Shown here: positions 47,988-55,841 of the stretch, one piece after another
Numbering within the stretch: the stretch's first letter is position 1
Layout: every line of letters begins with the position of its first letter
NCBI GenBank assembly: GCA_003138355.1
Contig: PLFX01000054.1
Location: forward strand, 1-64,000
Reading direction: 5' to 3'
DNA: 64,000 bases
Source of the DNA: Solirubrobacterales bacterium
GTDB lineage: Bacteria > Actinomycetota > Thermoleophilia > Solirubrobacterales > Solirubrobacteraceae
Notes under the pieces: generated by a model
Seen by the model: the letters and a program-made list of their open reading frames with translations, nothing else
Database searches by the model: none
Told to the model about the DNA's origin: nothing
Position numbers and translations under genes: made by a program

Positions 47988-49219
47988 GGCTCGCCTGCCG
48001 GGCGTCGGTACACCGTGCGCGAAAGGGCGAGCAGCCCGAGCACGCAGGGGATAGTGAACGCGAGCGCCTCCTGGTTGGCGCTCAGATAAAGCGGCAGTCG
48101 CTCGAAGATCGCGTAGGCGGCGATCGTCGCTAGCGCGGCAGCAACCGGCGCGCGGCCCTTCACGACCGTCTCCCAGCTGAGCAACGCCACGATGAAGGGC
48201 AGCGGGTAGTAGACGAGATCCCAAGGGTCGAGGCCGCAGCGCAGCAGCATCAGCAGGGCGAGCAGCGCGAGCGCGCTCTCGCGTGGCATCCGCCGGCGCG
48301 CTGCGAGAAGCGAAAGTGGGAGACCGATCCAGGCGATCAGTGTGTGCGCGCGGCCCTGCAGCCAGCTCGGCGGGACGCGGTAGCCGGGCATCAGCTGGCC
48401 GCGCATGCTCGGCAACCAATGGCCGTGCGCGCCGAAGAACCACCACAGCTGCTGGGTATAGAAATAGCTGCCTCCGTCGCTAACGGTCACGCGGGCGGTG
48501 GCGCTGCGCACACTGCCCGCGGCGAGCATGATCGGGCCAAGAAAGGCGGTCGCGACCGCGCCGGCAATCAGCGTGGCACGAAGGCGCTGCCCGGGCAGGG
48601 CGACGAGCACCGGTCCGAAGGCGATCACGCCCCACTCCTTGTTGGCGATCGCGAGGCCGAGCAGAACGCCGGCCCATGTCGAGTGGCCGCGCAGCGCCGC
48701 AAGCACCGCCGCGACGCAGAGGACTGCGCCGAGCACCTCTTCTGGGTGGCCGAGCGCCATCGCGTAGTAGGTGATGGGGTTGAGGACGCACACGACGAGC
48801 GTCAAGGCGATCGAGAGCCAGCTGCGGCCCGCGGCGCGCAGCTGCGGCGCGATCCACACAGCGAGCGCGGCGAGCGCGAGCAGGCAGGGGAGTGCGGAGA
48901 AGCGGTAGACGAGGAGCTCTGTCCCGTGCGCGAGCGAGGCGATCAGCGCGAACGGCGCGCGCAACTCGAGCGAGGGCCCGTACGCCGGTGCTCCGCGAAG
49001 GAAGGCGAGGACGTGCGCGTGCAAGAGGGCGCTCAGCGGCCCGAGCGCCTCACTGCCGTAGTCATTGAGGGTGACCTGCCAGGTGTGTGACCACGTCATC
49101 CAGAGCACGCCGGCGAGCGCGAGGCTGGCGATGATCGCGAACTCGTAGGGGCGCAGCGAGCGGCGCGGCACCGGAGCGAACAGGGCGGCTATCCGGGTTT
49201 CGCGCAGGCGGGCGCTCAC
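47879..49219 (-). CDS. GT-C type membrane glycosyltransferase-like protein
   Basis: 446 residues with about ten membrane helices, GTG start. An early loop has LNDYGSEALGP with an Asp in the GT-C catalytic location, and the middle resembles the GT87/DUF2029 group (YYAMALGHPEEVLGAVLC, GLAIANKEWGVI). It probably uses polyprenyl-phosphate sugars at the outer face of the membrane. The final 36 codons overlap the 3' end of pepQ on the other strand and look like recoded pepQ sequence, so the natural end may be an extension acquired by loss of an earlier stop. Confidence 0.72.
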   Translation of the reverse strand: MSARLRETRIAALFAPVPRRSLRPYEFAIIASLALAGVLWMTWSHTWQVTLNDYGSEALGPLSALLHAHVLAFLRGAPAYGPSLELRAPFALIASLAHGTELLVYRFSALPCLLALAALAVWIAPQLRAAGRSWLSIALTLVVCVLNPITYYAMALGHPEEVLGAVLCVAAVLAALRGHSTWAGVLLGLAIANKEWGVIAFGPVLVALPGQRLRATLIAGAVATAFLGPIMLAAGSVRSATARVTVSDGGSYFYTQQLWWFFGAHGHWLPSMRGQLMPGYRVPPSWLQGRAHTLIAWIGLPLSLLAARRRMPRESALALLALLMLLRCGLDPWDLVYYPLPFIVALLSWETVVKGRAPVAAALATIAAYAIFERLPLYLSANQEALAFTIPCVLGLLALSRTVYRRPAGEPQSTTSSSFVNWLRRRGSLPVTTVRSSIRTPSVSGR

Positions 49220-49252
49220 GTCAAGTTAACATCGGCAGGCCTTGGCTCGAGC

Positions 49253-50098
49253 ATGAACGCACCAGGCCTGTTCGGGAGCATTCCTGCGCCGCTGCTCGCA
49301 CCGGGCTGGGGCCGCTTCGCGGGCTCGATCGCGCTGCTCTCGCTGACCCAGGCGTGCGTCGTCGCACTACCGGCACCCGTGGCGCCGGCGCGCCTGGGAC
49401 GGTTGCGCTCCGGCTGGTGGGCATTGATTCCGGCGGCCTCGGTGGTCGCGTTCGTGTTCGGCGTTCGCGCGCTCAGCAGCGCAGCCGAGGGGCTCACCTA
49501 CCTCGCGCTCGTCGCGGTGCCGCCGCTCGCGGCCGCCGCGCTCGGTTGGTTCATGCGTGGCGCTCGCCCCGCGCTCGCCCTCGCCGTGCTGCCGCTGTTC
49601 GCGCTTGCCTGGGTCAGCCGCGGCGGCGTGCCGGGTGAGGTGGCCGGGCTCGTGCTCGATGCGCTGTCCTGCGTGACGCTCGGCGTGCTGCTCGTCGCAG
49701 TGACCCCGAGGATCGCGGTCGAGATTGCGATCATCGTGATGGCGGGCAGCGACGTCTGGGTCGTCGTGACGAATCTACTCGCGACGCCGAACAACGCGCT
49801 CAACACCGTCCTTCCCGTCGCGCACCTGCCCCAGCTCCAGATGGAGACGCTGTGGCGAGCGACGATGGGCTACGGCGACCTCTTCGTTGCCGGGCTGCTC
49901 GGCGCGCTGCTGGCCCGCGATCGCGCGCTGCAGCTGCGTGGTGCGGCGATCGCAGTAGCGCTCGGGCTGGCGCTCGACCTGCTGTTCCTCATCGTCGACG
50001 AGCTGCCGGCGACGGGCCCGATCGCCCTGACCCTGATCGTGCTCGAGCTGGCGGCCTACCGATCGCGCAGGGCTAGCGTACCCAGCGCAGTTGCCTGA
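49253..50098 (+). CDS. Polytopic membrane protein with GxGD-like motif
   Basis: 281 residues, about eight membrane helices, ATG start. Two membrane-embedded aspartates stand out: AGSD167VWVVV in one helix and MGYGD209LFVAGLLGALL in the next, followed by LPATGPIALT near residue 251. This resembles the order of the presenilin/signal-peptide-peptidase family (Asp, GxGD, PAL), but the PAL motif is only approximate and I do not recognise the family. It is divergent from the GT-C gene. A TTG...TAACAT promoter-like arrangement lies upstream. Treat the protease idea as a hypothesis. Confidence 0.6.
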   Translation: MNAPGLFGSIPAPLLAPGWGRFAGSIALLSLTQACVVALPAPVAPARLGRLRSGWWALIPAASVVAFVFGVRALSSAAEGLTYLALVAVPPLAAAALGWFMRGARPALALAVLPLFALAWVSRGGVPGEVAGLVLDALSCVTLGVLLVAVTPRIAVEIAIIVMAGSDVWVVVTNLLATPNNALNTVLPVAHLPQLQMETLWRATMGYGDLFVAGLLGALLARDRALQLRGAAIAVALGLALDLLFLIVDELPATGPIALTLIVLELAAYRSRRASVPSAVA

Positions 50099-50130
50099 CC
50101 GCGTCTCGTGCTAGCGGCACGATCAGCCAG

Positions 50131-51651
50131 CTAGGGGATCGGGTGGGCGGACTCGGCAAGGGCCAGCATCTGCCGATTTGTCAGATCGTCGAGCAAGGTG
50201 TTGCTCACCCAGTAGAGGACCTTGCCTTCGCGCCAACCGATGTACTGGTAGGAGCCGCCGTTGCCAACGAACATGTATCGACGGCCGTTGATCGTCTCGG
50301 TTGCCGTCGGGTTGGCGAACAGCGGCGGATTGGTCCAGTTGAGCCCCTCGAAGCCGTAGTAGCCGCCGTCGCCGTTGATCGCCCAATCGACGCGATAGCC
50401 GTGGTGCAGGTGCCTCTGCTCGTCGAAGACAGCGTAGGGGTGGAAGTCTGCGGCGAACCCGGCGCTGCCCGTCTCGATTGTCGGTAGGTAGACCTTGAAC
50501 GGGACGTCGACCGACATCCGCTCCGCATCGGGGATCGTGCCCGCCTCGAGCCGATAGAGATCGAGCGCGGCGAGGCTCGCAGCGGAGAGCAGCGGCGCGT
50601 GGTGATGGTGGTGCCCATGTCCGGCCGGCGTCCCCGGCGGTGCCGCGGCGCGCGGGCTCTCGTTGAGGAAGTCGTAGATGCTCGCCTTGATCAGCGCCGG
50701 CGTCGAGGTGACGTAGTCCCCGCCGTTGTAAAAGAAGCTGTCGTTGTTGGTTTGGAATTCGACGTGCCGGACCGGGGCCGAGAGTGAGTAAGCGGCGAGC
50801 TGGAGCAGCTGGTAAGTCGCGTCATAGGTGTGGATGTCGGTGTGGATCGCCTTGCCGAAGGCGCCAAGAATCTGGTTGTACTTGCCGATCAGGGCGCCGA
50901 CGCCGAGCTGCTCCTTGGCCTGGCGGATGAAGTCGGACTGCCGTGCGACGCGCACGAAGTCGGAGTCGGTATGGCGGTAGCGCACGTAGGCGAGCGCGCG
51001 ATCGGCGCATAGGCGGTGGTAGCCGGGCGCGAGATTGATCGCCAGGTAGGCGTCATTGCCCGGGTTGTAGTAGGTCTGGTCGACGTCGATGTAGACGCAC
51101 CCGATCGCGTCGATCACGCCGATGAACGAGGAGAAGTTGAAGTCGATGACGTGGTTGACCGTGATCCCAGGCAAGTACTGCTTGATCACCTGCAGCACGC
51201 CGGTGACGCCGCCGACGGCGTAGGCCTCGTTGAACTTGACGTTCGAGTAGCAGTTGCTGCTGTGCTGCGGATAGCAGAAGCTGATCATCAGGTCGCGCGG
51301 GATCGAGAGGATCGACGTCTGGCCCTGCTGGGGGTCCATACGCACGAGCATGAACGTGTCGGCGTGCAGCAACGGGACGCCGGTGCCCTGGTCGATCGTG
51401 CCGATCGCCTTCTCCGCCGTGTTGCCGCTGTGGTCGTCGCCGATGATCAGGATCGTCTCTGGCGCTCCGTCGGAGGCGGGGACCAGCTCGGACGATTTGA
51501 TCGGCTTGCCGCCCGCTGCAAGGTCAGCGGTGATCTGCGTGATCGTTCCGATTGCGAAGGTCGAAGCCGCGGTCGTGGCGCAGACGAGCACGATCAGGCT
51601 GGCGATCAGGAATCGCGGCAGGAACCCGAACCGCGGCCGCGGCTCAAGCAC
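50131..51651 (-). CDS. LytR-CpsA-Psr (LCP) family phosphotransferase
   Basis: 506 residues. A single N-terminal membrane helix (about 14-36) anchors an outside LCP domain: ETILIIGDDHSGN, DTFMLVRMDPQQGQTSILSIPRDL, KFNEAYAVGG and RYRHTDSDFVRVARQ hold the conserved Asp/Arg residues. LCP enzymes attach polymers such as teichoic acids or arabinogalactan to peptidoglycan. About 180 residues beyond the core include a GHGHHHHHAP stretch and a WAINGDGGYYG region of unknown role. GTG start. Lies with two probable GT-C proteins. Confidence 0.9.
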   Translation of the reverse strand: MLEPRPRFGFLPRFLIASLIVLVCATTAASTFAIGTITQITADLAAGGKPIKSSELVPASDGAPETILIIGDDHSGNTAEKAIGTIDQGTGVPLLHADTFMLVRMDPQQGQTSILSIPRDLMISFCYPQHSSNCYSNVKFNEAYAVGGVTGVLQVIKQYLPGITVNHVIDFNFSSFIGVIDAIGCVYIDVDQTYYNPGNDAYLAINLAPGYHRLCADRALAYVRYRHTDSDFVRVARQSDFIRQAKEQLGVGALIGKYNQILGAFGKAIHTDIHTYDATYQLLQLAAYSLSAPVRHVEFQTNNDSFFYNGGDYVTSTPALIKASIYDFLNESPRAAAPPGTPAGHGHHHHHAPLLSAASLAALDLYRLEAGTIPDAERMSVDVPFKVYLPTIETGSAGFAADFHPYAVFDEQRHLHHGYRVDWAINGDGGYYGFEGLNWTNPPLFANPTATETINGRRYMFVGNGGSYQYIGWREGKVLYWVSNTLLDDLTNRQMLALAESAHPIP

Positions 51652-51809
51652 TAAGGCGCCCGCCAGCGCTGTCTGCTGGACTGCGCATCATGCTAACCGT
51701 GGAATCATCGCGACCCGGGCGGTGGCTGTCGTCGGCCGGCGGAAGGCTCTTGCGAGTACTCCGAACGTAGTACTCACGTCAACGGCATACTCCTGCCGGG
51801 GTAGCGCGG

Positions 51810-51815
51810 TAAGTT
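51810..51815 (+). promoter_or_regulatory. Candidate -10 TAAGTT, leaderless start
   Basis: TAAGTT lies 7 nt before the GTG of the histidine kinase at 51823. Confidence 0.4.
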
Positions 51816-51822
51816 TGCCGTC

Positions 51823-52977
51823 GTGAGCGCGCGCCGTGGCCCGCCCTGGCTTTCCGACCTCGTGCTCGCGCTCGCCGTCGCCGCGGCGGTTGGCGGCGTG
51901 AGGGCGGTCGAGATCAGCGATCGTCATCTGCACGATGCGAGCTTCGCTGGCCTCGGGCTTGCGCTGGCCAGCGCCCTCGTGCTGAGCGTGCGACGCCGCT
52001 GGCCGCTCACCGTCGCCTTGCTGACGCTCGCCGCCGTGCCGGCGGTCATCGCGCTGGACAGCGCATCCGGGGCAGTCTCGCTGCCGCTGCTCGTCGCCGT
52101 CTACACATGCGCGACGGTCGAACGCGGTCGGCATTCCGTGGCGCTCGCCGTCACGTGCGCGCTCGGCGTAGCGCTCGCGCGCGGGCTGATCCAGCACAAA
52201 GGCTGGTCTGACGGTCGCACGGCGGCCGAGCCCGCGCTCGTCCTCGCCGCGCTCTTCCTCGGCTGGGCGGTCGCCGCCAGGCGCGCCTACGTCCTCGAGA
52301 CCAAGGACCGTGCCGCGCGGGCCGAAGCCGCGCGTGAGGAGGAGATGCGCCGGCGAGTAGATGCAGAGCGCCTGCGCATCGCGCGCGAGCTACACGACGT
52401 CGTCGCCCACACGATCGCCACGATCAACGTGCAGGCGGGCGTCGCGGTGCACGTGATCGACAAGCAGCCGGAGGCGGCGGCGCAGGCGCTGGCGACGATC
52501 AAGGCCACGAGCAAGGAGGCGCTGCGCGAGCTGCGCAACATCCTCGGTGTGCTGCGTGAGCCCGACGGGGACGAGTCGTTGAGCCCAGCGCCCGGGCTGG
52601 CCCAGCTAGATACCCTGATCGCCGCCTCGGATGAGGCCGGTCTGCGGGTGCGCCTCGAGGTGACCGGTGAGCGGCGCCCGCTGCCCGCGACCGTCGATCT
52701 CGCCGCCTATCGCATCGTTCAAGAATCGCTCACGAACTCGCTGCGCCACGCGGGGCGCGCGAGCGCCGCCGTCCGCCTTGCCTACGAGCCCGAAGCGCTG
52801 GCGATCGAGGTGACGGACACCGGCCGGGGCGTAGTGGCGGGCGGTGGCGGTGGCGGGCACGGGATCGCCGGCATGCGCGAGCGAGCAGCGGCGCTGCACG
52901 GCGAGCTCGAGGCCGCCCCGTGCGCCAACGGCGGCTTTCGCGTAGTCGCCCGGCTGCCGCTCGGCGGTGAGGCGTGA
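51823..52977 (+). CDS. NarL-type sensor histidine kinase
   Basis: 384 residues. The N-terminal 155 residues form five or six membrane helices with no large outside domain, so the signal is probably membrane-related. A short coiled linker (RAEAAREEEMRRRVDAERLRIARELHDVVAHTIA) contains the HisKA_3 phosphorylated His in RELHDVVAH. The HATPase_c domain has the N box YRIVQESLTNSLRHA and the G box GGGGGGHGIAGMRERAA. It would phosphorylate the regulator whose gene overlaps by 4 nt. Starts by a leaderless GTG. Confidence 0.93.
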   Translation: MSARRGPPWLSDLVLALAVAAAVGGVRAVEISDRHLHDASFAGLGLALASALVLSVRRRWPLTVALLTLAAVPAVIALDSASGAVSLPLLVAVYTCATVERGRHSVALAVTCALGVALARGLIQHKGWSDGRTAAEPALVLAALFLGWAVAARRAYVLETKDRAARAEAAREEEMRRRVDAERLRIARELHDVVAHTIATINVQAGVAVHVIDKQPEAAAQALATIKATSKEALRELRNILGVLREPDGDESLSPAPGLAQLDTLIAASDEAGLRVRLEVTGERRPLPATVDLAAYRIVQESLTNSLRHAGRASAAVRLAYEPEALAIEVTDTGRGVVAGGGGGGHGIAGMRERAAALHGELEAAPCANGGFRVVARLPLGGEA

Positions 52978-53639
52978 TCCGCGTCCTGATCGCCGACGAC
53001 CAGGCGCTCGTCCGGGCGGGCTTTCGCGTGCTGCTCGAGTCCGAGCCCGATATCCGCGTCGTCGGGGAGGCTGCGAACGGGGAGGAGGCGATCACGCTCT
53101 CGCGTCACGAGCATCCGGATGTCGTCCTGATGGACATCCGCATGCCCGGCATCGACGGTCTCGAGGCGACGCGCCGAATCGCCGCCGATCCCGCCCTCGA
53201 AATGGTGCGGATCCTGATCCTCACGACCTTCGAAAGCGACGAGAACGTGTTCGACGCGCTGCGCAGCGGCGCGAGCGGCTTCCTGCTCAAGGACACCGAG
53301 CCCGTCGAGCTGTTGCGCGGCGTGCGCCTCGCTGCTGACGGCGAGGCGTTCCTCTCCCCGCGCGTGACGCGGCGCCTGATCGCTGAGCTGGCGGCACGCC
53401 CGGCGCTCGCTCGCCCGCATCCCGAGCAGCTCGACGTGCTCACCGCACGCGAGCGCGAGGTGATGGCACTCGTCGCCGGCGGGCTCTCGAACGCGGAGAT
53501 CGCCGAGCGGCTCACCGTCAGCCCGGCAACAGCGAAGACGCACGTTAGCCGCGCGATGACGAAACTCGGCGCGCGCGACCGCGCACAGCTCGTGGTGCTC
53601 GCCTACGAGACCGGGCTTGTCGCAGCGGCCACGCGCTAG
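52974..53639 (+). CDS. NarL/LuxR-family response regulator
   Basis: 221 residues. The receiver domain has the acidic pocket in IADDQ, phosphoacceptor D54 in [10 protein letters not shown] and Lys in FLLKDTEP. The LuxR-type HTH is [48 protein letters not shown] start, overlapping the kinase gene by 4 nt. Together they form a complete two-component system of unknown signal; neighbours suggest envelope status but that is only context. Confidence 0.94.
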   Translation: MIRVLIADDQALVRAGFRVLLESEPDIRVVGEAANGEEAITLSRHEHPDVVLMDIRMPGIDGLEATRRIAADPALEMVRILILTTFESDENVFDALRSGASGFLLKDTEPVELLRGVRLAADGEAFLSPRVTRRLIAELAARPALARPHPEQLDVLTAREREVMALVAGGLSNAEIAERLTVSPATAKTHVSRAMTKLGARDRAQLVVLAYETGLVAAATR

Positions 53640-53729
53640 CTGTCAGCAAGCCGACAGTGGTAGCGCCACATCGCCCCGCGTCACCAGCAATAAGGCGAGG
53701 ATGGCCGGCGCCGCCGGCCACCGCAGCCG

Positions 53730-53735
53730 TACACT
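53730..53735 (+). promoter_or_regulatory. Candidate -10 TACACT, leaderless efp start
   Basis: TACACT lies 7 nt before the ATG at 53743. Confidence 0.42.
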
Positions 53736-53742
53736 GCGCCCC

Positions 53743-54306
53743 ATGGCGATATCGACCAATCAGTTCAAGAACGGCAACCACATCGAGGTCGAAGGGGTCA
53801 TCTTCAAGATCCTCGAGTTCCAGCACGTCAAGCCCGGCAAGGGCGGCGCGTTCGTGCGCACCAAGCTGCGACGCGTCTCCGACGGTGCCGTCATCGACCG
53901 GACGTTTCGCGCGGGCGAGCGCTTCCGCTCGGTCCGCAGCGAGTCGCGCAAGATGCAGTTCCTCTATGCCGACGGCGGCGAGGCGCACTTCATGGACACG
54001 GGCTCCTACGACCAGCTCGCGGTGCCCGAGCAGGCGATCGCGGATGCGCTTCGCTTCACGCGCGCCTCGGACGAGGTCGACCTGCTGTTCATCGACGGCC
54101 AGCCGTCGGACATCCAGCTGCCGAGCGCGGTCGACCTCGAGGTGACGGAGACCGACCCCGGCCTGCGCGGCGACACGGCCTCGGGCGGCGGCACGAAGCC
54201 CGCGACGCTCGAAACCGGGGCGCAGGTCCAGGTCCCGCTATTCGTCAACGTCGGCGACAAGGTCAGGGTCGACACGCGCAACGGCGAGTACGTGTCGCGA
54301 GCGTGA
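53743..54306 (+). CDS. efp: Elongation factor P
   Basis: 187 residues from the ATG at 53743; upstream open frame is not protein-like. Three beta barrels: the KOW-like first domain has [16 protein letters not shown] with K33 at the tip that contacts the P-site tRNA, and the middle and C-terminal OB folds end in [20 protein letters not shown]. It relieves ribosome stalling at prolines. No EpmA-type modifier is in the window. Leads the nusB-xseB-ispA-dxs run, with an overlap to nusB. Confidence 0.95.
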   Translation: MAISTNQFKNGNHIEVEGVIFKILEFQHVKPGKGGAFVRTKLRRVSDGAVIDRTFRAGERFRSVRSESRKMQFLYADGGEAHFMDTGSYDQLAVPEQAIADALRFTRASDEVDLLFIDGQPSDIQLPSAVDLEVTETDPGLRGDTASGGGTKPATLETGAQVQVPLFVNVGDKVRVDTRNGEYVSRA

Positions 54307-54710
54307 AGCGCAGCGAGCAGCGACGGGCGGCGGTCTTCGCGCTCTACCAGCACGACCTGACCGCGCGGCCGCTGTCGGAGACGCTCGGGCGCAATGCCAC
54401 GGCAATGACGCGTTCGCTCGCGCACGCCGCGGCCGACCGCCAGGACGAGCTCGACGAGCTGATCGCGCGCCACGCGGTGGGCTGGCGGCTCGAGCGGATC
54501 GCGCCGCTCGAGCGGGCGATCATGCGCGTCGCGCTGCTCGAGATGCTCCACCCGGACGCCGTCGAGGCGCGCACGCCGATCCCGCCGGAGGGTGCGATCG
54601 ACGAGGCGGTGCAGAGCGCGAAGGAGTTCTGCGGCGCGCAGGCGCCCGCCTTCGTCAACGGGATCCTCGACGCGGTCCTGCGTGAAGTGCGCGCCGGCGC
54701 GCCGCAGTGA
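54303..54710 (+). CDS. nusB: Transcription antitermination factor NusB
   Basis: 135 residues, all helical. [14 protein letters not shown] at the start and [30 protein letters not shown] in the middle, then [33 protein letters not shown], are family signatures. It binds boxA of rRNA leaders with NusE (S10). Overlaps efp by 4 nt and lies 37 nt before xseB. Confidence 0.94.
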   Translation: MKRSEQRRAAVFALYQHDLTARPLSETLGRNATAMTRSLAHAAADRQDELDELIARHAVGWRLERIAPLERAIMRVALLEMLHPDAVEARTPIPPEGAIDEAVQSAKEFCGAQAPAFVNGILDAVLREVRAGAPQ

Positions 54711-54747
54711 CACCCCCGTAAGACGAGGATGCGCGACAATCAGCGTG

Positions 54748-54957
54748 ATGGCTGAAGCGGCAGACCGGCTCGACGAGGTGATCGATGCGCTCGAGCGCGC
54801 CGCGGCGCAGCTGCGCTCGGGTGAACTTTCGGTCGATGCTGCAGCGACGCTCGTCGAGGATTGTGCCGCGCTCGCGGGTGAAGCGAGCGCAGAGCTCGAG
54901 CAGCGCGCCCGGATGGGCGCCGAGGAGCACTCGCCGGGGCAGGAACCGTTGCTGTAG
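54748..54957 (+). CDS. xseB: Exodeoxyribonuclease VII small subunit-like protein
   Basis: 69 residues, a helical hairpin: DRLDEVIDALERAAAQLRSGELSVDAAATLVEDCAALAGEASAEL follows the XseB pattern (LE...V..LE.GEL.L...L.L.E.G..L...C...L). It binds and stabilises the large nuclease subunit XseA. The large-subunit gene, which is commonly next to xseB, is absent here. Start ATG at 54748, with an in-frame GTG directly before. Its stop overlaps the GTG of ispA by one nt. Confidence 0.72.
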   Translation: MAEAADRLDEVIDALERAAAQLRSGELSVDAAATLVEDCAALAGEASAELEQRARMGAEEHSPGQEPLL

Positions 54958-55841
54958 TGGCGGCAACTGCCACCTACCCGGATCACCTGCGGGTCGCGGT
55001 CGATGCTTACCTCGCGGAGCTGCGCTTCAGTGACGCGGCCGACCTTGGCGGTCTCGAGGAGGCGATGCGCTACTCGCTGCTCGCACCGGGCAAGCGGATC
55101 AGGCCGGTCCTGTGCATGGCGACCGCGGCGGCGCTCGGTCGTGGCCCCGAGTCGGTGCTGCCGCTCGCCGCGGCGATCGAGCTGATCCACACCTACTCGC
55201 TGATCCACGATGACCTGCCGGCGATGGATGACGATGAGTTGCGTCGCGGGCGGCCGACGTGTCACGTGGCGTTCGGCGAGAGCGTTGCGATTCTCGCCGG
55301 TGATGCGCTCTATGCCGAGGCCTTCAGGCACATTGCCGAGCACCAGGCCGGCGAGCCGGAGAACGTCCTCGCGGCTGCGGGGCGGCTCGCGGCGGCTACG
55401 GGTGTCGATGGCATGGTCGGCGGGCAGTATCTAGACGTGGCGGCGGTCGCTCCCGCGGGCCCCGAAGGGCTGCGCAGGCTCCACTCGCTCAAGACGGGGC
55501 GGCTGATCGCGGCGGCAATCGAATGCCCGCTGCGCCTGACCGGTGCCGGGGACGATGCGAGAATCCGCTACGGTCAGTTTGCTGCGGAGCTCGGAGTGCT
55601 CTTCCAAATCGTTGACGACATACTCGATGTGACGGGGACCGACGCGGCGCTCGGGAAGCCGAGCGGAAGCGACGAACGTCACGGCAAGCGCACCTACGTG
55701 TCCGAGCACGGGCTCGAGCGCGCGCGCGAGCTCGCCTCCCGCTCGCACGCTTCGGCGCGAGCCGCGCTCGCGGCGGCGGCGCCGGCGGGCGCCGACGAGC
55801 TCGAGCAGATCACCGATTTCGTCTACACGCGAACGTCATGA
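54957..55841 (+). CDS. ispA: Farnesyl/geranyl-type polyprenyl diphosphate synthase
   Basis: 294 residues. The first aspartate-rich motif is DDLPAMDDDELRRGRPTCH, preceded by LIHTYSLIH; GGQYLDV and the SLKTGRLI block follow, and the second aspartate motif is FQIVDDILDVTG. The residues before the first motif and the two residue insert in DDxxxxD fit a short-chain (farnesyl or geranylgeranyl) enzyme. It feeds on the product chain started by dxs downstream. GTG start; ATGA overlap with dxs. Confidence 0.92.
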   Translation: MAATATYPDHLRVAVDAYLAELRFSDAADLGGLEEAMRYSLLAPGKRIRPVLCMATAAALGRGPESVLPLAAAIELIHTYSLIHDDLPAMDDDELRRGRPTCHVAFGESVAILAGDALYAEAFRHIAEHQAGEPENVLAAAGRLAAATGVDGMVGGQYLDVAAVAPAGPEGLRRLHSLKTGRLIAAAIECPLRLTGAGDDARIRYGQFAAELGVLFQIVDDILDVTGTDAALGKPSGSDERHGKRTYVSEHGLERARELASRSHASARAALAAAAPAGADELEQITDFVYTRTS

